DNA of 64,000 bases from NCBI GenBank assembly GCA_965216885.1, contig OZ244209.1, positions 2,542,001 through 2,606,000 on the forward strand, in the 5' to 3' direction. A program made the translations under genes and the position numbers. The stretch comes from CAYNJG01 sp965216885 (lineage in GTDB: Bacteria; Planctomycetota; Planctomycetia; Pirellulales; Pirellulaceae). This document shows, piece after piece, positions 7,732 through 17,121 of the stretch; positions within the stretch are counted from its first letter, which is position 1, and each line of letters opens with the position of its first letter. The notes under the pieces were generated by a model. That model was not told where the DNA came from and made no database searches. It saw only the letters and a list, made by a program, of their open reading frames with translations.

Positions 7732-9942
7732 CTATCGAACGGCATCCAACGGCAGCGAAAGGGAAAATCCAAAGTAGCGTTCCTGGTACTCGACCAATTT
7801 GCGACGATAGATGTCCTCGACACTGCTGAGGTACTTTTGGATGCGCAGCCGCGTTCTCAACTTTTTGAGCGTGTCGATTCTGGACTCGTCCCAGACGACT
7901 TCCAGGCGGGGGTGAGTCTCCTGCAATTTCAATACGCCTGCGATCGAAACGTTTGTCTTACGCAAATCGATCGATTGCAGAGTCTGCATTGATTCCAGCG
8001 CCTTCAATCCGGCATCCGAAATCCGCGTTCCCCGGACGTTCAGACGACGGAGTTTCGCTTCTCCCAGTTCAGCCAGTCCGGCGTCCGTTACTTCCGTACC
8101 GTCCAGAACGAGCGACTGCAGGCGAGGGAACTTCCCAAGCTCGTTACAGCATGCGTTCGTCACCTGGGTCGAAGCAAGATTGAGATATTCCAGTTTCGGC
8201 AATGCTGCAAGTCTCGTGACGCCCCTATCTGTCACACGCGTGGAGAACAGTGAAAGCTCTCGCAGTTTCGGTACGTTACGCAGCCATTCCAGCGATCGGT
8301 CGTCGAGCTTTGTGTCACCCGCAATCAGACAGTTCAGCATGGGCAGTGCCCCCAGACGCCCAAGACTGGATAGATTCGTTCCAACCGCGCACAGCATCTG
8401 CAATTCGCGCAGCTCCGAAAGCGGGGAAAGATCGCGGTTGCCAAGGGGCGTGTGGCTGAGATCAATGGCGTGCAGTGAAGACAACGCAGGCAATTGATTG
8501 AGCACAGATCCCCGCAACACCGTGCTGGAAAGGTCCAGTGCGTGTAGCGACTTTAGGCCATCCAGTTGTTCGCGTAGCTTGCGAAACTCGATAGCGGACA
8601 CCAGCGTACCACTCAGGTTCAGCCCGACGATTCGACCGTGCGCCGCAACGTCCACTCGAGAACCAAGTCGATTGAGTTGAAGTCGCGTTGCGTCACTGAC
8701 CGTTGCGACCTCAACGTCGTCTGCAAGCGCCGGGGATGCATCGGTCCAGGTGAGTTCGGCGTACTCCTCCGGATAGCGACTGACGATAACGTTCAGCAAA
8801 CGCCCACGCGGATACTTCCGGAATACCACCGCATAGACCGCGTTGTGCGCTTGTTCGGTTCGCAGGAATGTCGCCTCGCGTTCGGTGAGCCACCGGTCCA
8901 GGAAGGCTGGGTCAAGCTCTTCGAGGATTCGCTCGGCTTCCCTTGCGGCGGGAAGGTCGGGCCATCGCTGCACGATTCCGCGAAGTCGCAGGAAAGAGGC
9001 ATACCCGGACTCCAGCACGAGGTCATCACGTATCCTGGCATCAGCAAGAGCACGTTGCGCATGTTGTTCCCTTGAGGCAACATCGTCGTTTTCCACACGC
9101 GAAGCCGGGAAGCTTGCAGCCAACTCACGACGTTTTGGCAGTGCTGCATCCAGCCAGCGAAACATCGCCGCCAGCTCGGTCGCCTTCGGCATTTGCTGCG
9201 GTGAACCGGAATACGTGAAGGACGCCGTGCGTGCATTCGCCTTCCTGCACAGGGGCACAAAGACACTTTCGAAGAAGCATTTCCGCCGTGCTGATTCGCG
9301 CCGACTCTTCGCAAACACGATGCTTAGCCGATTCGCCACTTCGCGTCGCAACCACGCCTGTTCGGGAGGAGGCTCGCCACCACCGATGGCGATGACTCCG
9401 CCAAAGTACTCGGGAAGCGAGAAAGCAGTCTGGCAGGCGAGATGGGCGTCCTCGGAAGCACCACAAAGGTACGTGCGATCCGTGTCGACCGCATGACGTC
9501 GACGCACATCGTCCAGCACATCCAGGACAACACGAATGCGGTGTGCTGGATTTTTCTCGCGGCCCATGGCATGCGGCGCGACAAAGATTGCGTTATTCGC
9601 CTTGCAGACCTTGCTCCAGAACTGCCAGCCTGCCGCTGGATCGGCATCCGAAAGGAAGAGCACCAGGGATCGACCTTCGGGTGGCGCAGGACCAGCATCA
9701 TCATCCGGCACGAAGAGATCGTAAGACTGCTTCCGGGAATCGTAATCGGGACCGCACCATGCCGCAGGGATGCTAACTCGACTCTGTCGGGCAACTGCGA
9801 AGGTCCAGTCGAGTCGAGTCGGTGCCTCGACCGTTACCCGTTCGACATTTGCGGCGCAATCCCGGGGAGTGGTGAACAGGACGGCGCACGTCATGGTCAG
9901 GGTTGCGACACTGCTGATCGATAAGTTTGAGGGGAATCTCAC
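7732..9942 (-). CDS. Secreted alpha/beta-hydrolase-like and leucine-rich-repeat protein
   Basis: The frame is open from 10056, but I prefer GTG 9942, which gives a signal-like start (VRFPSNLSISSVATLTMTCA). About residues 60-290 resemble an esterase-type alpha/beta hydrolase (SLVLFLSDADPAAGW, TYLCGASEDAHLACQ). The nucleophile elbow reads GASED instead of GxSxG, so activity is doubtful. About residues 430-690 form a run of leucine-rich repeats of roughly 23 residues (LSSLHAIDLSHTPLGNRDLS, LEYLNLASTQVTNACC). The last 45 residues are charged. A binding or adaptor role at the cell surface is more likely than catalysis. It converges on the oxidoreductase ending at 7700, and the upstream region carries a 13-bp tandem array. 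Confidence 0.72.
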   Translation of the reverse strand: MRFPSNLSISSVATLTMTCAVLFTTPRDCAANVERVTVEAPTRLDWTFAVARQSRVSIPAAWCGPDYDSRKQSYDLFVPDDDAGPAPPEGRSLVLFLSDADPAAGWQFWSKVCKANNAIFVAPHAMGREKNPAHRIRVVLDVLDDVRRRHAVDTDRTYLCGASEDAHLACQTAFSLPEYFGGVIAIGGGEPPPEQAWLRREVANRLSIVFAKSRRESARRKCFFESVFVPLCRKANARTASFTYSGSPQQMPKATELAAMFRWLDAALPKRRELAASFPASRVENDDVASREQHAQRALADARIRDDLVLESGYASFLRLRGIVQRWPDLPAAREAERILEELDPAFLDRWLTEREATFLRTEQAHNAVYAVVFRKYPRGRLLNVIVSRYPEEYAELTWTDASPALADDVEVATVSDATRLQLNRLGSRVDVAAHGRIVGLNLSGTLVSAIEFRKLREQLDGLKSLHALDLSSTVLRGSVLNQLPALSSLHAIDLSHTPLGNRDLSPLSELRELQMLCAVGTNLSSLGRLGALPMLNCLIAGDTKLDDRSLEWLRNVPKLRELSLFSTRVTDRGVTRLAALPKLEYLNLASTQVTNACCNELGKFPRLQSLVLDGTEVTDAGLAELGEAKLRRLNVRGTRISDAGLKALESMQTLQSIDLRKTNVSIAGVLKLQETHPRLEVVWDESRIDTLKKLRTRLRIQKYLSSVEDIYRRKLVEYQERYFGFSLSLPLDAVR

Positions 9943-10044
9943 GACGATTTTCCGGGGACTGCCAGGCGTTGATCCGTGCAGAATCGTTGACTTCTCTCGG
10001 TGACGCCGTGCGAAACCTGAAACGACGAACTCGCTTCTACCACA

Positions 10045-10135
10045 CCTTTCCTTCACACCTATCCTTCACACCTATCCTTCACACCTTTCCTTCACACCTT
10101 TCCTTCACACCTTTCCTTCACACCTATCTTTCGCC
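10045..10135. repeat. Tandem array of seven 13-bp units
   Basis: The unit CCTTTCCTTCACA (with CCTATCCTTCACA variants) repeats from 10045 to 10122 in six perfect-length copies, followed by a decaying seventh (CCTATCTTTCGCC). It lies between the divergent genes at 9942 (minus) and 10392 (plus). An alternative GTG start for the leucine-rich-repeat gene (10056) falls inside the array, and on the plus strand the array is fully pyrimidine-biased. Such arrays vary in copy number by slippage and can change promoter spacing. No spacer-like sequence is present, so it is not a CRISPR. Confidence 0.85.
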
Positions 10136-10391
10136 CGTGACATATCTCGTCCAACTCGCAAAGGCAGCATTTCGCCGTGCCGATCCGCACGCCCACGCTC
10201 CTGAACGAGAGCCAAGTGCAAGCATAATCCCGGCTAAAACACGGCAGAAGACGTTGTCAGTTCCGATGCCGGGATGGCCCTGTCGAATTCCTCGCGACGA
10301 CGCGGGCGAATCCGTATAACCTTTAAGAGACATGACCCCAACGACCGCTGAATCACTTCGTAGCAGGATCAACAGGAACACGCCAATCAAG

Positions 10392-12041
10392 ATGCCCAAC
10401 ATGCCGCGTCTCTACCGAATTGCTCAACTGGCTACCGTTGTTGCTGTGATTGCCTTCCTGGTCAAGCCAGCGGTGGGAGCGGACTACATCAGGACCGTAG
10501 CATTGTGGCCCCAACCGGAAATCGGCGACGCGCAAATCAGCTTGCGGCCAGAAATCAACAACAACGGACAAGTCGCTTTTTCACATCCTCCATTTCAGAC
10601 CCACTGGTCCAACCCGGAACTGGATGCCGCCGATGGATTCGGCATCTTCGCGGAAGGGCTGAGTGGACTGCAACCGATTGTGGTGCCGGGCGAGCAACCT
10701 CCAGTAATGGATCCTTTGCAATTCCAACGACTGGGTTCGACTTCGATGATCAACGACCACGGCGACCTGGTATTCTGGTCGTTCCTCCGTGGTAGCGGCA
10801 TCGACAGCTCCAACAACAACGGCATTTTCACCAGCGACGCAACGGGTGCCCTCCGGCTCGTCGCCAGAGAAGGGGATGCCGTGCCCGGGCACCCCGAGCT
10901 CACGTTTGATTACCTGGGTACCCCGACGACCAACTATCAGCTGACCGACCACGGGCAGGTTTCGTTTACCGCCAAAGTGATCGGCCCTGACTTTGATACT
11001 CACGCGAACATATGGGGGATCTTCACCGAAACTGGCAGCGGCGAATTACGAATGGTTGCCAGACTGGGCCAGCAGATTCCCGGAGAACCGGCGGGAACAA
11101 CGTTTGGCTTCGTGGGCCGATTCCGGGTCAACGACGCCGGCCAGGTCCTGTTTGGCAACTTTCAGCGAGATCCAACCGCCTTCGCTTTCGATTACGACCT
11201 CTTCCTGGAATCTGATAATGGGCTACAAACCATTGCGAGTAGTGGAGACCCAGCACCAGGTACTTCGGACAACCGGCAGTTCGGGCGACTGAGCGATTGG
11301 GAGCTGAATCAGAACGGCGGCGTGGCATTTGTCAGCGAGCTCGACGGTGGCGACCCCGCCGAACCGCACGCTGGAGTGTTTCGCTTCAGGAATGGAGCCG
11401 TCGAACCAGTCGCCATCTCCGGACAACCGGCCGGTGCCGGAATGGAATTTGGAAATTCCTACGCAACCCCGGTTCTGAACGACCAAGGCCAAATTGCCTT
11501 CATTGGCAGCCAGCGTCCGGCGGGGTCTACGCTCCGGTCCAATCGCGCCTACTTCACCGAAGCGAGCGGATCGGGCCTCAGGGCCGCTGCGGTCGTAGGA
11601 TCACCGGCTCCTGGCACTGGACCGGGAGTAACCTTCGAGTATTTCCATATCACGCCACAATTGAGTAACGAGGGGCACCTCTTCTTCGGCAGCACCCTAA
11701 CCGGCCCGGGAGTTGATTCCTCCAATCGCTTTGGCATCTTCGTCGAAACACTCGGCACTGGTGTTCAACTGGTGGCTCGCGCGGGCGACCTGTTGAATGT
11801 CAGTGATGACCCCGATGTCGCGGACTACCGGACCATTCGTGAACTCGGCGACGGCTTCCACTTTTCTTCGAACGACGCGGGGGAGGTTGCTTTTGCTGCC
11901 GAATTCACCGATGGCACCTACGGGGTATTCGTTGCACAAACGGTTCCCGAACCAGCAACCAACCTGACGTTGCTGGCCAGTCTGCTGTTCCTCGCATCTC
12001 ATTTGCGTCGTCGCCCCACACGGGCAACGTACTGTTCGTAA
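10392..12041 (+). CDS. Secreted NxxGxxAF-repeat protein with PEP-CTERM-like tail
   Basis: This is a 549-residue protein from ATG 10392; an in-frame ATG at 10332 adds 20 residues. A signal peptide (IAQLATVVAVIAFLVKPAVG) is followed by seven or so repeats built around INNNGQVAF, INDHGDLVFW, LTDHGQVSFT, VNDAGQVLF, LNQNGGVAFV, LNDQGQIAFI and SNDAGEVAFA. These are the 'choice-of-anchor' NxxGxxAF repeats, each probably a beta-propeller-like blade. The C-terminus reads VPEPATNLTLLASLLFL then HLRRRP: a PEP motif, membrane segment and basic end, which is an exosortase-type sorting tail. Ligand and function are unknown. Confidence 0.8.
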   Translation: MPNMPRLYRIAQLATVVAVIAFLVKPAVGADYIRTVALWPQPEIGDAQISLRPEINNNGQVAFSHPPFQTHWSNPELDAADGFGIFAEGLSGLQPIVVPGEQPPVMDPLQFQRLGSTSMINDHGDLVFWSFLRGSGIDSSNNNGIFTSDATGALRLVAREGDAVPGHPELTFDYLGTPTTNYQLTDHGQVSFTAKVIGPDFDTHANIWGIFTETGSGELRMVARLGQQIPGEPAGTTFGFVGRFRVNDAGQVLFGNFQRDPTAFAFDYDLFLESDNGLQTIASSGDPAPGTSDNRQFGRLSDWELNQNGGVAFVSELDGGDPAEPHAGVFRFRNGAVEPVAISGQPAGAGMEFGNSYATPVLNDQGQIAFIGSQRPAGSTLRSNRAYFTEASGSGLRAAAVVGSPAPGTGPGVTFEYFHITPQLSNEGHLFFGSTLTGPGVDSSNRFGIFVETLGTGVQLVARAGDLLNVSDDPDVADYRTIRELGDGFHFSSNDAGEVAFAAEFTDGTYGVFVAQTVPEPATNLTLLASLLFLASHLRRRPTRATYCS

Positions 12042-12081
12042 GCTGCCGCTACCAATTCGATCACGAACATCCGGATTAATC

Positions 12082-12453
12082 ATGCCTCACTACATCGACG
12101 GATTCGTCTTCCCCATTCCCAACGACCGCCTCCACGATTACCGGCGGCTGGCTGAATCCGTTGCGGAGATATGGAAGGAACACGGGGCATTGAACTACTT
12201 CGAATGTGCCGGAGACGATATGACGCTGGAAGGAACCGCCTCCTTTCCAAATCTCGTTGCCGCAGCGGAAAATGAAACGATCGTGTTCGGCTGGGTGGAA
12301 TTCGAATCTCGCGAAGCGCGTGACCAGATCAACGCGAAGGTGGCAGCCGATCCAAGAATGGCTGACCTGATGTCGAATTCAAATTCCGGCTTCGATGCCA
12401 CGCGGATGGCCTACGGTGGATTCCGTCCGCTCGTGGGAACGCCCAACGCGTAA
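12082..12453 (+). CDS. DUF1428 family protein
   Basis: This is a 123-residue cytosolic protein that begins MPHYIDGFVFPIPNDRLHDY and contains VFGWVEFESREARDQINAKV and the terminal MAYGGFRPLV, the characteristic pattern of DUF1428 (YbaA-like, dimeric alpha-beta barrel fold). Length matches the family. No catalytic role is established for the family. It lies 40 bp after the preceding gene on the same strand. Confidence 0.85.
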   Translation: MPHYIDGFVFPIPNDRLHDYRRLAESVAEIWKEHGALNYFECAGDDMTLEGTASFPNLVAAAENETIVFGWVEFESREARDQINAKVAADPRMADLMSNSNSGFDATRMAYGGFRPLVGTPNA

Positions 12454-12603
12454 CCTGACGTGTGATTCAACAACGAGCCCGTTTGATCCACATCGAAATC
12501 GTCTCCCGGGACACGGCGTCGCGTAAGGACATCGGGGACGAAATGGATTAGGTTGATGCACTGCCACCGTGAGTTGCGTCTCCCTCTATCCGGAACCAAT
12601 CTG

Positions 12604-15600
12604 ATGCCACGCCTGCAGGACGAATCCACCTCCGCCATTCATCGCTTCGCTCTGCTCGCCTTTATGACGCTTGCCTTGCGTGTCACCACCGGACAACTCG
12701 AAGCGGCGGAACAGGATCCGGTTGGCCCAACACCGCAGAAACCTGCGCCCGCGGCACTTCAGCAGACCATCGAGGACCTGCCGATCTCGCCGGCTCCCAG
12801 GCGGCCTTCAACTGACTACCTGATTGATGCCAGTCCTTACACTGCAACGATCACTCGCAGCGCCGACGGAAAGAACCTGGTTCTTGGCAACGGGCTCATT
12901 GAACGCGTCTGGCGAATATCGCCCAACGGTGCCTGCGTCGCGTTCAACAATCTCATGACCGATCAGTCGATGCTGCGGTCGATTCGCCCGGAAGCAAGGC
13001 TCACGATCGACGGAAAACAGCTCGATGTCGGCGGGCTCGTGGGCCAACCGAATCATGCTTTCCTGCTGCCGGCCTGGCTGGAGAAGATGAAGTCCGACCC
13101 GAATGCGATGCGGCTGGTTGGATTGAAAATCGGGAAGCCGGCCGAACGGATCGCCTGGGGTCGCTCTCGCCGAACCGCCCCAAACGCCGAATGGCCGCCG
13201 CGGGGCGCCTACTTGCGGATGGATTATGAGTTAGCCGTCGCACCGGATAACGAGCAAGCCAAAGATACGCCAGGGGTAAGCGTCCACTATGAGCTCTACG
13301 ACGGCGTGCCCGTGATGAGCAAGTGGGTGACCGTTCACAATCGCGGCGAACAACCGATCACCATCGATCGCTATTCCAGCGAAGAACTGGCGCTGGTGGA
13401 ACATTCGAATTCAATCGAAACGCGAGCTGGAGCTCCTCTGCCTCGACCGGACTATCTGCATGTCGAAACGGATTTCGCATTTGGGGGCTTCAGCTCATCT
13501 CCGGCGAATCGACACGTCGTGCGCTGGCGGACGGACCCAACCTACAAGACGCAGGTGAACTACCTGTTACAGACGCCGTGCCTGCTGGTTTGCGAACCCA
13601 CCTACGGCCCGGCGCAGCGAATCGCGCCGGGCGAGCACTTCGAGGGTTTTCGCGTCTATGAACTGGTTTACGACGATGGCAATCGTGAACGCCGTGCGTT
13701 GGCCTACCGCCGCATGTATCGGACGATCGCACCGTGGGTAACGGAAAATCCAATCACACATCACCTACTAACCAACAAACCCAAACTGGCGCGTGAAGCG
13801 ATCGACAAAGCGGCCGACGTGGGTTTCGAGGCGATCATCTTTTCCTTCGGTAGCGGTTTCAACATGGAGAATCGCGATTCCGATTTCCTGGAGCAGTGGA
13901 AGCGCGTCGCCGACTACGCGAGGAAGAAAAATATCGAACTCGGCAGCTACTCTCTGTTGTCTTCACGAGGCGTCGCAAAAGAACACATGCTGGTCCCTCC
14001 GGAAGGAGAAACCGCCACGCACGGTCGCATGCCGGCGCTCACCTCGGAGTGGGGACAGGAGTGGATTGCAACGGTGCGGGACTTCTATGCAAAGACAGGT
14101 TTCACGCAATTTGAAAACGATGGCCCGTACCCTAGCGACGTGGATGTCACTCCGCGTCCCCCTTTGCAGCACGGCGTGAACGATTCACGCTGGGCGCAAT
14201 GGCGGCAGAACAACCGGCTCTACCATGGACTGCGTGCCGACGGAGTCTACATCAATCAACCGGACTTCCATTACCTCAACGGCGGCAACAAGAGCTCGAT
14301 GGGCTACCGCGAAGTCAACTGGTCACTCCCGCGAGCTCAGCAGGTTATCCACACACGCCAGAACATCTACGACGGCACATGGCTGAAGACTCCCAGCATG
14401 GGCTGGATGCACGTTCCGCTCGCTGAGTATCACGGCGGTGGAGCGGCTGCGACGATCGAGCCACTCCACGAACACATCGATCATTATCGGCAAATGCTGC
14501 TGTCCAACCTTGGCATGGGTGTCCAGGCGCACTACCGCGGGCCGCGCATCTACGACACCGAACAAACCCGCGACATGGTGAAACGAACCGTCGACTGGTT
14601 CAAGCAGTACCGCGACATACTCGAATCCGACATGATCCACGGTCGCCGAGCGGATGGTCGCGATTTGGACTGGGTCCTGCACGTGAATCCTCAGCTCACG
14701 AACAAGGGCATGCTCTGCGCGTACAACCCTTTGCCGATCGCTGTCGAAAAGACGTTGCGGGTGAACGTCTATTACACCGGGCTCGAAGACCGCGCGGAGC
14801 TGCTGGATGTGGAAGGCAACAAAACCGTGCTTCCGATCAATCACAAACACACAATTGAAGTGCACGTCACCATTCCGCCCCGCGACATGGTCTGGTATGT
14901 CATGCGATCCGCAACGCCCAGCGTAATCCGGTTCAGCAACAAACGATCGGTTGCTGATCGGCGGCCCCTGGTCATCGCTCACCGGGGCGGAGTCGTATCG
15001 CCGCATTCACCAGAGTGTTCGACGACGGCAATTCGCCTTGCGGCCGAAATGGGCTACGACATGGTGGAGCTGGATGTTCGACGGAGCCGTGACGGCCAGC
15101 CCATTGTGTTCCATGACCGCACACTCATGGAGGCCTGCGACAAGCCTGGCAGCGTATCCGACTTCACTGCCACGGAACTCGCAACGATTCGCTACCGGAA
15201 AGGCACAGACCACATTGCTCGACTGGACACCGCGCTACGATCGTGCCGGAGGCTGGGAATGGGTGTTATGCTGGACCTCAAAGATGGCCGCAATTCACAG
15301 GAGTTCCTTGAGTTGATCGATCGCCTCATCGTCCAACACGATCTGGGCGACTCCTCAATATCTTTCTCCGGAAGCGAGGCGGCACGGAAATACCTCCGGC
15401 ACGTGCGTTTCACACCAACGGACGAAGAACTACGCCGCCTCCGCGGCGGAGAAGCCTTGCGACTTGAGACACGATTTTGGTTCGGTATCCCTCAATGGCT
15501 ACAAGATGGTGATTTACAAAAGCTAAAATCCGCAGGGGCGATGGTAATTCCGGCCATCAACACGTTCCGTTATCCCAGCGGCAGTCATTTCGATCGCGCG

Positions 15601-15681
15601 AAAGCCGACATTGAACGACTTCTCGCCGAGGGCGTCGATGGATTTCAGATCGATTCGATTTACCGGCCGTTCCTGGATTGA
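12604..15681 (+). CDS. Secreted glycosidase-like protein fused to a glycerophosphodiester phosphodiesterase domain
   Basis: The protein is 1025 residues from ATG 12604, chosen because it starts a signal peptide (RFALLAFMTLALRVTTGQLEA); the frame is open from 12553. Residues about 60-380 look like the N-terminal beta-sandwich of retaining alpha-galactosidase-type enzymes, and about 390-680 like a TIM barrel (AIIFSFGSGFNMEN, TGFTQFENDGPYPSD, GVYINQPDFHYLNGG). About residues 780-1020 form a GDPD domain with all the usual elements: IAHRGG, PEC in the place of PEN, ELDVRRSRDGQPIVFHD, and LDLKDG. GDPD enzymes hydrolyse glycerophosphodiesters with a divalent metal. The glycosidase assignment is weaker than the GDPD one. 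The fusion is unusual. Confidence 0.75.
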   Translation: MPRLQDESTSAIHRFALLAFMTLALRVTTGQLEAAEQDPVGPTPQKPAPAALQQTIEDLPISPAPRRPSTDYLIDASPYTATITRSADGKNLVLGNGLIERVWRISPNGACVAFNNLMTDQSMLRSIRPEARLTIDGKQLDVGGLVGQPNHAFLLPAWLEKMKSDPNAMRLVGLKIGKPAERIAWGRSRRTAPNAEWPPRGAYLRMDYELAVAPDNEQAKDTPGVSVHYELYDGVPVMSKWVTVHNRGEQPITIDRYSSEELALVEHSNSIETRAGAPLPRPDYLHVETDFAFGGFSSSPANRHVVRWRTDPTYKTQVNYLLQTPCLLVCEPTYGPAQRIAPGEHFEGFRVYELVYDDGNRERRALAYRRMYRTIAPWVTENPITHHLLTNKPKLAREAIDKAADVGFEAIIFSFGSGFNMENRDSDFLEQWKRVADYARKKNIELGSYSLLSSRGVAKEHMLVPPEGETATHGRMPALTSEWGQEWIATVRDFYAKTGFTQFENDGPYPSDVDVTPRPPLQHGVNDSRWAQWRQNNRLYHGLRADGVYINQPDFHYLNGGNKSSMGYREVNWSLPRAQQVIHTRQNIYDGTWLKTPSMGWMHVPLAEYHGGGAAATIEPLHEHIDHYRQMLLSNLGMGVQAHYRGPRIYDTEQTRDMVKRTVDWFKQYRDILESDMIHGRRADGRDLDWVLHVNPQLTNKGMLCAYNPLPIAVEKTLRVNVYYTGLEDRAELLDVEGNKTVLPINHKHTIEVHVTIPPRDMVWYVMRSATPSVIRFSNKRSVADRRPLVIAHRGGVVSPHSPECSTTAIRLAAEMGYDMVELDVRRSRDGQPIVFHDRTLMEACDKPGSVSDFTATELATIRYRKGTDHIARLDTALRSCRRLGMGVMLDLKDGRNSQEFLELIDRLIVQHDLGDSSISFSGSEAARKYLRHVRFTPTDEELRRLRGGEALRLETRFWFGIPQWLQDGDLQKLKSAGAMVIPAINTFRYPSGSHFDRAKADIERLLAEGVDGFQIDSIYRPFLD

Positions 15682-15769
15682 GCAGAACTAACCATGAGGG
15701 ACAATTCGAGCCGGCTTGTTGACCTTTCCAATCGACAGAGAAATCGTCATCGCCGCGGCGTTTTGCTCG

Positions 15770-16414
15770 CTACGAACAGGAGTCCCCAGGCAAATCCGAC
15801 TGCCCATCGACAACTGCAAGCGGCACTTCCACGACGGCATTGGGATTGGGCTTTGCAAGTGCATCCCGAAGCTTCACCAACCCGCGTGCCCACAGTTTCT
15901 GAACGCTATCGACGCTACGGTCCATATCGTTGGCGATTTCCCTAAAGGTGCGACCACCCATGCGCAGTTGCACCACACGACGATGGTATTCCGGCAACTG
16001 ATCGATGGCACAATTCAGCGAAGCCATTTCTTCAGTCTGAATCGCGGCGTCAACGACGGAATCGATCGAAGTTGCACATGCCCCCGTGTCATAGCCGCCT
16101 TCTTCACGACTTACATCGCGAATCTGAGCACCCAGGTAGGAGCGGTGAATTCGTGCCACGTGGCCGGATGAGATGCGTTTGATCCACCCCAGAAATTCAG
16201 CTTCCGTCGTACCAGAAAAGCCATCCAACTGCCGATGCACGTCCAGAATGACGTCCTGCATCAAGTCCATCCTGTCGACCTTTGAGCGAACTCTGCCAAC
16301 TATCTCCACTTTACTTGCAGACAGGTATGCCCAAGCCCGTGCAAGGAGCAACTCGCGGGACGCCCCGCAGCCATCTCGACTACCGACAATCAGATTCACA
16401 AAAGGTGGCGTCAT
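15770..16414 (-). CDS. ECF-type RNA polymerase sigma factor
   Basis: This is a 214-residue protein with the two conserved sigma-70 regions. Region 2 spans about residues 20-90 (LLLARAWAYL, DLMQDVILDVHRQLDGF, EFLGWIKRISSGHVARIHR). Region 4 spans about 130-190 (ALDQ-type linker CAIDQLPEYHRRVVQLR, then the helix-turn-helix RTFREIANDMDRSVDSVQKLWARGL). The length and the long linker fit the ECF groups abundant in planctomycetes. No anti-sigma gene is adjacent. It converges on the GDPD fusion gene. Confidence 0.88.
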   Translation of the reverse strand: MTPPFVNLIVGSRDGCGASRELLLARAWAYLSASKVEIVGRVRSKVDRMDLMQDVILDVHRQLDGFSGTTEAEFLGWIKRISSGHVARIHRSYLGAQIRDVSREEGGYDTGACATSIDSVVDAAIQTEEMASLNCAIDQLPEYHRRVVQLRMGGRTFREIANDMDRSVDSVQKLWARGLVKLRDALAKPNPNAVVEVPLAVVDGQSDLPGDSCS

Positions 16415-17121
16415 CTAAAACACTGCAACCGGTCAACTTGCCTTGCCCACAATGCAGTGTCCAGAAGGACGCACCCGCCAAACGCGTCTCACCACATCCC
16501 CCCCAGACCAGCAACGGCCTGAAGGCTACCCAAATTATAACAAGGGCAACCGAACCAACCAGTCAATTGTTAGTATTCCAACAACCCCCACGAAAGGGCG
16601 GGCACTCGAAAGTATGGACATGCCAGACAGACGCACGAACCTGGCCCCGCAAACGGGACCAGGCACCGAGCATATGAAGTAGTTCGACAGAACGTGTTGG
16701 TCGTGGGAGACCTCTTCTCTTCCGAACTGCAGCCTACTCATAAGACAGTTGCCAGGGACGCGGAATTACGCCGCAAAAAAAATCACGAGGCTCACCGCTA
16801 CCTCAGGTTTGGAATGACGGTCCCCCATTCGTGCGATCAGAAAAGGTAGCCGGCGTCTCGCGTAATGTCGCCCGCTGCAAGTCGCTCACAGGCTAAACGT
16901 CAATCTTCGCGACCAACGGCGATCTCGCTCCGCCTCCCTCCAGATCAAGACAAACCTTTCAAAATGATGGTTCTGCGAATTCTTCCGATTGCGCGGCGGA
17001 TTGCTTTCATGCGCGCAACTGTAAAACACTGTGCGGGGCGTTTTGCGCTAGCGACCAAATGGTCGCATCGCACTTCAACTACGTGAGTTTACGCATTTAT
17101 TTTATTGTTTTTGGAGGTCTT
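16415..17121. other. Long intergenic region upstream of the PEP-CTERM gene
   Basis: There are 707 bp between the sigma factor start and the next ATG, and no convincing gene within them; short frames on both strands lack start signals or recognisable sequence. The right part probably holds the promoter of the gene at 17122, with the palindrome at 17051-17066 and the ribosome binding site GGAGGT at 17113-17118. Confidence 0.5.
17051..17066. promoter_or_regulatory. Palindrome upstream of the PEP-CTERM gene
   Basis: GCGACCAAATGGTCGC is a perfect 6-bp inverted repeat around AAAT, 55 bp before the ATG of the strongly biased gene at 17122. The position fits an operator or a 5'-UTR hairpin. No regulator can be assigned. 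Confidence 0.35.

Noticed and set aside
6297..7823. Antisense frame of 508 codons opposite the second Gfo/Idh/MocA gene
   Set aside because: It mirrors a strongly supported gene over its whole length, and its sequence is the low-complexity pattern typical of codon-biased antisense frames.
10045..10135. 13-bp array as a CRISPR
   Set aside because: Units are contiguous with no spacers and no cas genes are nearby.
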